Shown: piece after piece, positions 52,058 through 60,111 of the stretch
How positions within the stretch are numbered: position 1 is the stretch's first letter
Layout: every line of letters starts with the position of its first letter
Source of the DNA: Duganella aceris
Lineage (GTDB): Bacteria; Pseudomonadota; Gammaproteobacteria; Burkholderiales; Burkholderiaceae_D
Length of the DNA: 64,000 nucleotides
Assembly: GCF_011090165.1 (NCBI RefSeq)
Contig: NZ_JAADJT010000017.1
Location: 1 to 64,000, forward strand
Reading direction: 5' to 3'
Made by a program: the position numbers and the translations under genes
The notes under the pieces: model-generated
Seen by the model: only the letters and a program-made list of their open reading frames with translations
Told to the model about the DNA's origin: nothing
The model's database searches: none

Positions 52058-53579
52058 GGGTATGGTCGAGCGCCGCCGCCAGCAGCGTTTCCTGAGTCAG
52101 ATCCTGATTGATGAAATTCCCGCGCAGGCGGCCCTCGCCCATCACCAGCACGCGGTCGGACACGCCCAGCACCTCGGCCAGTTCCGACGACACCATGATG
52201 ATGGACATGCCCTGGCTGGCCAGTTCGAGCATCAGCTTGTAGATCTCGAACTTGGCGCCGACGTCGACGCCGCGCGTCGGCTCGTCGAGGATCAGCACCT
52301 TGGGCCTGGTCAGCAGCATTTTCGACAGCACCGCCTTCTGCTGGTTGCCTCCGGAGAGCGCGGTGATCGGCAGGAAGGGACTGGCCGTCTTCAGGCCGAG
52401 CCGCGCGATCTCCTCGGCCACGGTCTTCAGCTCCGCCTCGCGGTCGATGCGGCTGAAGCGGGCGTAGCGGCCCAGCACCGACAGCGTGATGTTCTGGCCC
52501 ACATCGAGGTCGCGCACGATGCCGTGCTGCTTGCGGTCCTCCGGCACCAGCGCCAGGCCGGCGCGGATCGACTTCAGCGGCGTGGCGGTGTCGATGCGGG
52601 CGCCGTTCAGCAGCACCTCGCATTCGGACGCGCCCTGGTAGGCGCCGAAGATGGCCGACACCAGCTCGGTGCGGCCGGCGCCGACCAGCCCGGCGATGCC
52701 GAGGATCTCGCCCCGGCGCAGCGTGAAGGAGACCTTGTCGACCTTTTTGCGCTCCGGCTTGTCGATGTCGTAGCAGGTCACGTTGCGCGCCTCGAACACG
52801 ATATCGCCTTGCGTGCGCTCCAGCTTCGGATACAGCTGGTTCATTTCGCGGCCGACCATCTGCGAGATGATCCGGCGCACGTCCATGTCCTGCATCGGCG
52901 TGGTGGCGATATGCTTGCCGTCGCGGATGACGACGATGGTGTCGCAGATCGCCTCCACCTCATCGAGCTTGTGCGAGATGTAGACGCAGGCCACGCCCTT
53001 GGCCTTCAGGCCGCGGATGATCTCCAGCAGCACCTGGATCTCGGACGCCGTCAGCGACGACGACGGCTCGTCGAGGATCAGCAGGCGCGCGTTCTTGTTC
53101 AGCGCCTTGGCGATTTCGATCAGCTGCTGATGGCCGCCGCCGTAGTTCGACACCGGCAGCACCACGTTGACGTCGTTGAGCTTCAATTCCTTCAGCAGCG
53201 CCTCGGCGCGCTGGTTCATGGCCGGGTAATCCATGCGGCCGCCCGGCAGCGTGATCTCGTTGCCGAGGAAGAGATTCTCGGTCACCGACAGCTCCGGCAC
53301 CAGCATCAGCTCCTGGTGGATGATGACGATGCCGGCCGCCTCGCTGTCGCGGATCGACTGCGCCTTCAGCGGCCGGCCGTCGAGCAGGATCTCGCCGTCC
53401 CAGGTGCCGTGCGGGTAGACGGCGGACAGCACCTTCATCAGGGTCGACTTGCCGGCGCCGTTCTCGCCGCACAAGCCGATGCACTCGCCCGGCCTGACCT
53501 GCAGGTCGATCCCGTCGAGCGCCGGGACACCGTCGAATTTTTTGACGATGCCCTTCATTTCTAGCAAATAGCCGGACAT
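52050..53579 (-). CDS. xylG: D-xylose ABC transporter ATP-binding protein
   Basis: 509 residues holding two ABC domains, as in RbsA/XylG. First domain: Walker A GENGAGKST near 38-46. Second domain: signature LSGGNQQKAVLSKMLL with Walker B KVLILDEPTRGVDVG. It starts MSGYLLEMKGIVKKFDG at 53579 with GAGA upstream; earlier in-frame codons overlap the xylF hairpin and are rejected. It powers xylose import. Confidence 0.92.
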   Translation of the reverse strand: MSGYLLEMKGIVKKFDGVPALDGIDLQVRPGECIGLCGENGAGKSTLMKVLSAVYPHGTWDGEILLDGRPLKAQSIRDSEAAGIVIIHQELMLVPELSVTENLFLGNEITLPGGRMDYPAMNQRAEALLKELKLNDVNVVLPVSNYGGGHQQLIEIAKALNKNARLLILDEPSSSLTASEIQVLLEIIRGLKAKGVACVYISHKLDEVEAICDTIVVIRDGKHIATTPMQDMDVRRIISQMVGREMNQLYPKLERTQGDIVFEARNVTCYDIDKPERKKVDKVSFTLRRGEILGIAGLVGAGRTELVSAIFGAYQGASECEVLLNGARIDTATPLKSIRAGLALVPEDRKQHGIVRDLDVGQNITLSVLGRYARFSRIDREAELKTVAEEIARLGLKTASPFLPITALSGGNQQKAVLSKMLLTRPKVLILDEPTRGVDVGAKFEIYKLMLELASQGMSIIMVSSELAEVLGVSDRVLVMGEGRLRGNFINQDLTQETLLAAALDHTHE

Positions 53580-53603
53580 TTTGATTCTCGCAGAATGGGG
53601 AAA

Positions 53604-53626
53604 ACGGGGCCGCGCGCGGGCCCCGT
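53604..53626 (-). terminator. intra-operon hairpin between xylF and xylG
   Basis: ACGGGGCC (53604-53611) pairs with GGCCCCGT (53619-53626); on the minus strand TTTT follows. Placed right after the binding-protein gene, it could attenuate or protect the message so that XylF is made in excess of XylGH, as in many binding-protein operons. Confidence 0.6.
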
Positions 53627-53634
53627 GGGAGTGC

Positions 53635-54639
53635 TTACTTGCCCGCGAGTTGGGCCTTGGTGTAGAAACCGTCGGTGACCACGACATCGATGTTCGCCTT
53701 GGTCAGCGCGATCGGCTTCAGGAACAGCGAATCGACTTCCTTGAAGCCGTTGTTGTACTTGGCGTTGAAGCCCGGCTTCTCATTGCGCACCAGCTGGATC
53801 GACAGCTTGGCCGCCTCGGTGGCGATCAGCTTCAACGGCTTGTAGACGGTCAGCGTCTGCGTCCCCGCGATCACGCGCTTGACCGCCGCCAGATCCGAAT
53901 CCTGCCCCGACACCGCCACCTTGCCATCCAGCTTCTGCGACGCCAGCGCCTGGATCGCACCGCCGGCGGTGGCGTCGTTGGACGCCACCACGGCATCGAT
54001 CTTGTTGCCGTTGGCGGTCAGCGCATTCTCGACGATGGACATCGCCTCGGACGGACTCCAGTCCTTGACCCACTGCTTGCCCACCACCTTGATGTCGCCC
54101 TTGTCGATCAACGGCTGCAACACCTTCAGCTGACCATCGCGCAGCATCTTGGCGTTGCTGTCGGTCGGCGCGCCGCCCAGCAGATAGAAATTACCCTTCG
54201 GCTTGGCCGCCAGCACGCCTTGCGCCTGCAACTGCCCGACCATATTGTTATCGAAGGAGATGTAGGCATCGATATCCGCGTTGAGGATCAAGCGGTCGTA
54301 GGACACCACCTTGATCTTGGCCTTCTTCGCCTCGCGCACCGCGTTGGTCAGCACCGTCGCGTTGTACGGCACGATGACCAGCACGTCCACGCCACGCGAG
54401 ATCAGGTTCTCGATCTGCGCGATCTGGCGCTGCTCGCTGGCGTCGGCCGACTGCACGAACACCTTGGCGCCCTGCTGCTCCGCCGCCGCGACGAAATAAT
54501 CGCGATCGCGCACCCAGCGCTCAAGGCGCAGGTCGTCGATGGAAAAGCCGATCTTCGGGTTCTTCGCATCCGCCATGGCGTTGCCGCCGGCGCACGCGAA
54601 CAGGACGGCGATGGCCGCCGCGCTCAGTAATTTCTTCAT
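53635..54639 (-). CDS. xylF: D-xylose ABC transporter substrate-binding protein
   Basis: 334 residues with signal peptide MKKLLSAAAIAVLFACAGGNAMA. KIGFSIDDLRLERWVRDRDYFVAAAEQQGAKVFVQSADASEQRQIAQIENLISRGVDVLVIVPYN is typical of XylF, followed by SYDRLILNADIDAYISFDN. The ATG at 54639 has GGAGA nine bases upstream. It binds xylose in the periplasm and delivers it to XylGH. It lies 38 bp after the xylD stop. Confidence 0.93.
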   Translation of the reverse strand: MKKLLSAAAIAVLFACAGGNAMADAKNPKIGFSIDDLRLERWVRDRDYFVAAAEQQGAKVFVQSADASEQRQIAQIENLISRGVDVLVIVPYNATVLTNAVREAKKAKIKVVSYDRLILNADIDAYISFDNNMVGQLQAQGVLAAKPKGNFYLLGGAPTDSNAKMLRDGQLKVLQPLIDKGDIKVVGKQWVKDWSPSEAMSIVENALTANGNKIDAVVASNDATAGGAIQALASQKLDGKVAVSGQDSDLAAVKRVIAGTQTLTVYKPLKLIATEAAKLSIQLVRNEKPGFNAKYNNGFKEVDSLFLKPIALTKANIDVVVTDGFYTKAQLAGK

Positions 54640-54677
54640 TGTTTCAGTCTCCAAATTTGTCGTGGTCTACAGCCCAA

Positions 54678-56444
54678 CTAGTGATTATGGCGAGCCTGGT
54701 TCTCCGCCACTCCCCGATATGGTACAGCCAGTTCCATGCAAGCGCCGGTTTCCATTTGCCCAACCGTGCTGCGATAGATTTCCTGCCACGGCGTCTGGCT
54801 CGCGGGCACCGGCGGGATGCCGTCCTTTTGCCGCGCCGCCCACTCGTCCGCATCGACCAGCACATCGCAGCGGCCCGCGTTCAGATCGACGCGGATCCGG
54901 TCGCCGGTGCGCAGCCACGCCAGGCCGCCGCCGACCGCACTTTCCGGCGATGCGTTCAATATCGACGGGCTGTCCGAGGTGCCGGACTGGCGGCCGTCGC
55001 CTAGCGTCGGCAGCGCGTTGATGCCGCGTTTGACCAGCGCGTCGGGCGGCTGCATGTTGACCACCTCCGCCGAACCGGGCCAGCCCACCGGGCCGGCGCC
55101 GCGTATCACCAGCATGCAGTCCTCGTCGATGTTCAGCGACGGATCGTTGATGCGGGCATGGTAGTCGCCGGAGCCGTCGAACACGATGGCGCGCGACTCG
55201 AAGATGTTCTCCGCGCCCGGCGTGCTCAGATAGCGGGCGCGGAAGGCGTCCGAGATCACACTGGTCTTCATGATGGCGAAGTCGAACAGATTGCCCTTCA
55301 GGACGAAGAAGCCGGCGTCCTGCTTCAGCGGTGCGGCGAACGGATAGATCACCTCGCGGTCGTTGGTCTCGTGGCCGGCCAGGTTGTCGCGCATGCTGCG
55401 GCCGGTGACGGTGGCGCGGTCCGAGCGCAGCATGCCCTGCTGCTCCAGCTCCCACATAATGGCCGGCACGCCGCCGGCGCGGTGGAAGCGCTCGCCGAGG
55501 AATTTTCCGGCTGGCTGCATGTTCAGCAGCAGCGGCACCTTGTGGCCGTATTCCATCCAGTCGCTGGAATGCAGCTCGACGCCGGCGTGGCGCGCCATCG
55601 CCATGATGTGCGGCTGCGCGTTGGTGGAGCCGCCGATGGCGGCGTTGACCACGATCGCATCGAGGAAAGCCTCGCGCGACAGGATGGCCGACGGCTTCAG
55701 GTCCAGCCGCGCCATCTCGACGATGCGGCGGCCGGTTTCATACGCCATCTGGCCGCGTTCGCGGTACGGCGCCGGGATGGCCGAACAGCCGGTCAGCGAC
55801 ATGCCCAGCGCCTCGGCCAGCGCGTTCATGGTGGACGCGGTGCCCATGGTGTTGCAGTGGCCCGCCGACGGCGCCGAGGCGGCGGCGATTTGCAGGAATT
55901 TGTCGTTGTCGATCTGGCCGGCGGCCAGCTGCCGGCGGCCTTTCCAGATCGCCGCGCCGGAGCCGGCCAGTTCGCCCTCGAACCAGCCGTCGAGCATCGG
56001 CCCGCCGGACAGTACGATGGCGGGAATATCGACCGTCGACGCGGCCATGATCTGCGCCGGCGTGGTCTTGTCGCAGCCGGTGGTCAGCACCACGGCGTCG
56101 ATCGGATAGCCGTGCAGGATCTCGACCAGGCCCATATACGCCAGGTTGCGGTCGATGGCGGCGGTCGGGCGGCGGCAGTTCTCGAAGATCGGATGCAGCG
56201 GGAATTCCATCGCGATGCCGCCGGCGTCGCGGATGCCGTCGCGCACGCGCTTGGCCAGCTCCAGATGGATGCGGTTGCACGGGCTGATGTCGCTGCCCGA
56301 TTGCGCGATGCCGATGATGGGGCGGCCGGAACGCAGTTCGTCCGGGGTGATACCGTAGTTCATGAAGCGCTCGAGATACAGCGCGGTCATGTCGATGTGG
56401 TCCGGATTGTCGAACCAGTCCTGCGAGCGGAAACGTCGGGTCAT
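54678..56444 (-). CDS. xylD: D-xylonate dehydratase (IlvD/Edd family)
   Basis: 588 residues. The sequence from RRFRSQDWFDNPDHIDMTALYLERFMNYGITPDELRSG onward closely follows the Caulobacter XylD pattern as I remember it. The three [2Fe-2S] ligands are C56 (SDISPCN), C124 (TTGCDKTTPA) and C197 (GHCNTMGTAS). It dehydrates D-xylonate to 2-keto-3-deoxy-D-xylonate in the Weimberg pathway; arabonate is a possible second substrate. The start overlaps the fusion gene stop by four bases. Confidence 0.9.
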   Translation of the reverse strand: MTRRFRSQDWFDNPDHIDMTALYLERFMNYGITPDELRSGRPIIGIAQSGSDISPCNRIHLELAKRVRDGIRDAGGIAMEFPLHPIFENCRRPTAAIDRNLAYMGLVEILHGYPIDAVVLTTGCDKTTPAQIMAASTVDIPAIVLSGGPMLDGWFEGELAGSGAAIWKGRRQLAAGQIDNDKFLQIAAASAPSAGHCNTMGTASTMNALAEALGMSLTGCSAIPAPYRERGQMAYETGRRIVEMARLDLKPSAILSREAFLDAIVVNAAIGGSTNAQPHIMAMARHAGVELHSSDWMEYGHKVPLLLNMQPAGKFLGERFHRAGGVPAIMWELEQQGMLRSDRATVTGRSMRDNLAGHETNDREVIYPFAAPLKQDAGFFVLKGNLFDFAIMKTSVISDAFRARYLSTPGAENIFESRAIVFDGSGDYHARINDPSLNIDEDCMLVIRGAGPVGWPGSAEVVNMQPPDALVKRGINALPTLGDGRQSGTSDSPSILNASPESAVGGGLAWLRTGDRIRVDLNAGRCDVLVDADEWAARQKDGIPPVPASQTPWQEIYRSTVGQMETGACMELAVPYRGVAENQARHNH

Positions 56445-58543
56445 GCGCCGTACCAGCCCGCGTCGATGAAGTATTCGCGGCCGGAGCAGCGCGCCGCGCT
56501 ATCGGACGACAGGAACAAGGCCATCGCCGCCACGTCGTGGATCTGCACGCGTTGCGGCAGGACCTGGCCGGCCAGGATGCGGGCTTCTTCTTCCGGCGTA
56601 TGCCACAGCGCCTCCTGGCGCGGCGTGCGCACGCCGCCCGGGATGATGCAGTTGACGCGGATGTTGTCGCGGCCAAGGTCGCGCGCCAGGCCGCGCGTCA
56701 TGCCTTCGATGGCGGCTTTGGCCATCATGTAGAGAGTCAGGTCGGGCAGCGCCAGGTGCCAGGAGATCGAACCGAAGTTCAGGATCACGCCGCCGCCCGA
56801 TGCGCGCATGCCTTCCACCACCGCCTGCGCGCAGAAGTATTGGTGGCGCAGGTTGACCGCCATGCGCTGTTCCCAGTAAGCCGGGGTGACGTCGGCCAGC
56901 GAGTGGCGGTCGTCGTTGGCGGCGTTGTTGACCAGGACGTCGACCGGGCCGATGGCTTCGAACACCGCCGCCAGCGCCGACAGGTCGGTCAGGTCGCAGG
57001 GGACGAAGACGGGAGGCGTCGGCAGGCCGGCCAGCGAGGCTTGCAGCGCGCGCGAATCCTTTTCCGCGATGTCGAGGAAAGTGACCAAGGCGCCCTGGCG
57101 GGCGAAAGCCTCCACCATGCCGGCGCCGATGCCGCTGCCGCCGCCGGTGACGACGACGCGCTTGCCGGCCAGGCTAGGATAGATCGCCTGCTCCGGCGTG
57201 GTCGCCTGCCGCGCCTTGCCGCCGCCCGCCGCAGCACGCGCAGCGACGGCACCGGCCGCAACCACCGCAACCGCCGCCTCGCTCGCACCGGGCACGCCAC
57301 GCAGGTCGGCCGCCGCAGCCACGCTGGCCGCAGCGGCCGCACCGATCGTGCCGATCGTGCCGCCCGCTTGAGCCGCCGCACCGTTGCGCGCACGCTCCAG
57401 CAATGCGCGCACACCGTAAGTCCACGGCGCGATCGCATCGCTGCGCTGCACGTGATTGACCAGCGCGCCGAGCGACGGCGTGGAAATCGTCACCCGATCG
57501 CCCAGATGATGCGTGAAGCCCGCCCCCGGCGCATCGCGATCCTTAATCGGCGAGAACATCGTCCCGAGGAACAGCATGAACCCATCCGGATATTGATGAT
57601 GCGGCCCACAAGTCTGCGCCACCAGATCCAGCGGATCGCGGCTGATCTCGCGCATGCGGCTGGCTCCGTGCAGACGGAAATCATCGTCCGCGCCCTCGAT
57701 CAACATGCTCAACTCCGCATTGCGTATCGTATCGATGGTGAACCGCTCATCGAACAAGCGAATGAATGGCCCGATGGCGCAGGAACCGTTGTTGTCCTTG
57801 GCCTTGCCGAGCAAGAGCGCACTACGCCCCTCGATATCGCGCAGATTGACGTCATTGCCCAACGTCGCGCCGACCACCTGCGCCTTGCTGTTGACCGCCA
57901 AAACGATCTCCGGCTCCGGATTATTCCACTTCGAATCCGGATGCAGGCCGACGTCCGCGCCGGCGCCGACCGCCGACATCGGCTGCGACTTGGAGAACAC
58001 CTCGGCATACGGCCCGATGCCGACCTCCATATACTGCGACCAGGCCCCGCGCGCGATGAACTGCTGCTTGAGCTGCTCCGCCTCCGGAGACCCCGGCCTG
58101 ATGGACGACAGATCCGCCCCGATATCCTTGAGCAGCGCCGCGCGCAACTCATCGGCGCGGGCGGCGTCGCCACCGGCCTGCTCCTCGATCACCCGCTCCA
58201 GCAGGCTGACCGCGAAAGTGACGCCGCACGCCTTGATCGCCTGCAGATCGCAAGGCGCCAGCAGGCGCGGCACCGCGTCGCCGTCATCCTTGCGCAGCGC
58301 GGCCGCCAGCAGATCCCGCACCGGCCCGAGCGACACGCCCGGCGCCGCGCGCGCGATCTCCAGCACATCGCCGCGCTCCAGCAGATCGGACATCGTCGGA
58401 GCATGCGCCGAGATATCGAACACTTCGCCGGCGCGCACCGCCACCACGCAAGGTCCGTTGACGTCGCCGTGACGCCAGACGCGTCCCACCAGCACAGCGC
58501 TCGCCACATCATCGGGCAACAGCGAATTGATATTAGTTTCCAA
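56441..58543 (-). CDS. fused 2-keto-3-deoxy-xylonate dehydratase and D-xylose 1-dehydrogenase (XylX-XylB)
   Basis: 700 residues in one frame. Residues 1-388 are an FAH-fold dehydratase like Caulobacter XylX: LLAPCDLQAIKACGVTFAVSLLERVIEEQA, WNNPEPEIVL (metal glutamates E210, E212), DVNLRDIEGRSALLLGKAKDNN. Residues 389-453 are an Ala/Gly-rich linker. Residues 454-700 are a classical SDR like Caulobacter XylB: TGGGSGIG (466-473), NNAANDDRH, NFGSISWHL, Y605-x3-K609. It would oxidise xylose to xylonolactone and, later in the pathway, dehydrate KDX to alpha-ketoglutarate semialdehyde. The start is TTG at 58543 with GGAGA seven bases upstream; an ATG at 58564 lacks a ribosome site. No internal start is visible at the linker. 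Confidence 0.88.
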   Translation of the reverse strand: METNINSLLPDDVASAVLVGRVWRHGDVNGPCVVAVRAGEVFDISAHAPTMSDLLERGDVLEIARAAPGVSLGPVRDLLAAALRKDDGDAVPRLLAPCDLQAIKACGVTFAVSLLERVIEEQAGGDAARADELRAALLKDIGADLSSIRPGSPEAEQLKQQFIARGAWSQYMEVGIGPYAEVFSKSQPMSAVGAGADVGLHPDSKWNNPEPEIVLAVNSKAQVVGATLGNDVNLRDIEGRSALLLGKAKDNNGSCAIGPFIRLFDERFTIDTIRNAELSMLIEGADDDFRLHGASRMREISRDPLDLVAQTCGPHHQYPDGFMLFLGTMFSPIKDRDAPGAGFTHHLGDRVTISTPSLGALVNHVQRSDAIAPWTYGVRALLERARNGAAAQAGGTIGTIGAAAAASVAAAADLRGVPGASEAAVAVVAAGAVAARAAAGGGKARQATTPEQAIYPSLAGKRVVVTGGGSGIGAGMVEAFARQGALVTFLDIAEKDSRALQASLAGLPTPPVFVPCDLTDLSALAAVFEAIGPVDVLVNNAANDDRHSLADVTPAYWEQRMAVNLRHQYFCAQAVVEGMRASGGGVILNFGSISWHLALPDLTLYMMAKAAIEGMTRGLARDLGRDNIRVNCIIPGGVRTPRQEALWHTPEEEARILAGQVLPQRVQIHDVAAMALFLSSDSAARCSGREYFIDAGWYGA

Positions 58544-58580
58544 GGTCTCTTCTCCAGGCTTCATGCAAATAGCGTGGAAG

Positions 58581-58626
58581 ATTTTGACCTTAATCGGAGA
58601 GGGCCGCAATTATGAAACTCACCAAT
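58581..58626 (-). promoter_or_regulatory. shared XylR-type box and promoter, copy B (xylose operon)
   Basis: The 24-bp box is at 58603-58626 (core CCGCAATTATGAAACTCACC). On the minus strand TTGCGG (58609-58604) is followed after exactly 17 bp by CAAAAT (58586-58581). The start near 58574 leaves about 31 bases to the TTG start, which supports that start over the ATG at 58564. Confidence 0.75.
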
Positions 58627-58650
58627 CGCGGTCATGTTTTAAGTGAGCCC

Positions 58651-58734
58651 GGTGTCAGTGCCGACATTCGGACACGAGCTGGTCCGTAACAATCGTTACG
58701 GACCAGCTCGTGTCCGAATGTCGGCACTGACACC
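58651..58734. repeat. 84-bp palindromic element (40-bp arms, 4-nt centre)
   Basis: All 40 positions of 58651-58690 pair with 58734-58695 around AATC. The arm aligns without gaps to 17907-17946, with 27 of 40 positions identical and the same 4-nt centre length, so the two are members of one family. It lies between the xylR stop (58745) and the xylose operon promoter (58626), where it could also end xylR transcription. Confidence 0.9.
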
Positions 58735-58744
58735 TCGCTTTTTT

Positions 58745-59980
58745 TTACGCTACGTTGCGGAGATCACCCAACTCCGGCGCCGGCAAGGCCGAGCCATCGT
58801 CGACGCAACCCTGCATCGCCCGGTCCTGGTAGCCGCGCGGCGTGCATCCAAGCTCGCGCTTGAACACCGCATGCATATACTGCACCGACGTGAAGCCGCA
58901 ACTCAAAGCCACGTCGGCAATGCTGCGGTCGCCGCGCGCCAGCTGCGACGTCGCCGCATCCAGCTTGAAGCGCAAGATCACATCATGCACGCTGCAATTA
59001 AGCTCCTGCCTGAAATACGATTCCAGCGACGAGCGCGAGATGCCCACATACTCCGCCACCTGGTGCGTCTTGATGCCCTGGCAGGCGTACTGCCGTATGA
59101 AGTGGCGCGCCCGCATCACGTGCGGATGCTTGGGCGCTTCGTGCTGCGTCGACGCCAGCACGTTGATGCCGACCGGCGGCACCAGCACCCGCGTCCCGCT
59201 CATGCGCACGCCGTGCAGCATCTGATCCAGCAGATGCGCGGCGGTGCGGCCCATCTGCTGCGCGCCCTGGATCACGGAACTCAAGGGGATCCGCGTCAGC
59301 ATGCGCGCCAGCGGATCGTTGTCGATGCCGATCAAGGCCACCTGCTCCGGCACCGCGATGCCGGCCATGATACAAGCCTGCATCAGCTGCCGCGCGCGCG
59401 CGTCGGTGACGGCGATGATGCCGACCGGCTTCGGCAAACTCTCCAGCCACTTGATCTGCTGCTCCACCGCCTCGTCCCACGACGCCGCGCTGGTGCCCAG
59501 GCCGCGATAGATATGCGGCTCCATCTTGTCCTGGCTGAGCAGCGTGCGGAACGCGTGCTCGCGCTCCTGCGCCCAGCGGTTCTCCTGCGCCTCCGGCAGG
59601 CTGAACATCGCGAAGTGGCGCAGCCCGGCCTCGATCAAATGATCGTGCGCCATCTTGATCAGCTTGAAATTGTCGGTCGCCACATACGGCACGTTTTCCG
59701 GATACGCGTGCTGGTTCTCGTACGAGCCGCCCACCGCGACCACCGGCACCCGGCTGCGCGTCAACGCCGCCGCCACCGCCGGATCGTCGAAATCGGCGAT
59801 GATGCCGTCGCCCTGCCAATGCTCGATGCCGGGCAGGCGCAGCCGGAAGTCCTCCTCCAGGAACAAGTCCCAGGAGGCGCGCGTGCTGCTCAAATACGCG
59901 GCGATGCCGGCGATGACCTCGCGGTCGAAGATCTTGTTCGCATTAAACAGCAGCGCAATCCGGTGTGACTTCATCTGCAT
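58745..59980 (-). CDS. xylR: XylR-type regulator: periplasmic-binding-like sensor with AraC HTH
   Basis: 411 residues. Residues about 5-275 are a LacI/periplasmic-binding-like sensor (HRIALLFNANKIFDREVIAGIAAYL, IIADFDDPAVAAAL, VALIGIDNDPLARML). The C-terminal 100 residues are an AraC-type double HTH (HQVAEYVGISRSSLESYFRQEL and SIADVALSCGFTSVQYMHAVFKRELGCTPRGY). This is the architecture of E. coli XylR, which activates xylose genes when it binds xylose. It lies between two of the three shared-box promoters. MQMK (59980) or MKSH (59974) may be the start. Confidence 0.9.
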   Translation of the reverse strand: MQMKSHRIALLFNANKIFDREVIAGIAAYLSSTRASWDLFLEEDFRLRLPGIEHWQGDGIIADFDDPAVAAALTRSRVPVVAVGGSYENQHAYPENVPYVATDNFKLIKMAHDHLIEAGLRHFAMFSLPEAQENRWAQEREHAFRTLLSQDKMEPHIYRGLGTSAASWDEAVEQQIKWLESLPKPVGIIAVTDARARQLMQACIMAGIAVPEQVALIGIDNDPLARMLTRIPLSSVIQGAQQMGRTAAHLLDQMLHGVRMSGTRVLVPPVGINVLASTQHEAPKHPHVMRARHFIRQYACQGIKTHQVAEYVGISRSSLESYFRQELNCSVHDVILRFKLDAATSQLARGDRSIADVALSCGFTSVQYMHAVFKRELGCTPRGYQDRAMQGCVDDGSALPAPELGDLRNVA

Positions 59981-60074
59981 TTCAACTACCCCGATCCGAG
60001 ACATATGTGGCCTTCCAGACATTGTCACATAACCAGCGGGTGGTGCAGATATGAAAAATTTCGCTTTATCCATA

Positions 60075-60090
60075 ACGAATTTGACTAAAT
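60075..60090 (-). promoter_or_regulatory. degenerate copy of the shared box upstream of xylR
   Basis: ACGAATTTGACTAAAT resembles the inner part of the shared box (ACGAAATTCACCAAT) at most positions, with one extra base. It is about 95 bp upstream of xylR. No matching TTGCGG was found. It may serve autoregulation or be chance. Confidence 0.25.
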
Positions 60091-60111
60091 TCTGAAAAGT
60101 AATTACGTTTT

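Noticed and set aside
57190..57400. Possible internal start separating XylX from XylB
   Set aside because: No ATG, GTG or TTG with a ribosome site was seen near the XylB-like start; the linker is continuous in frame.
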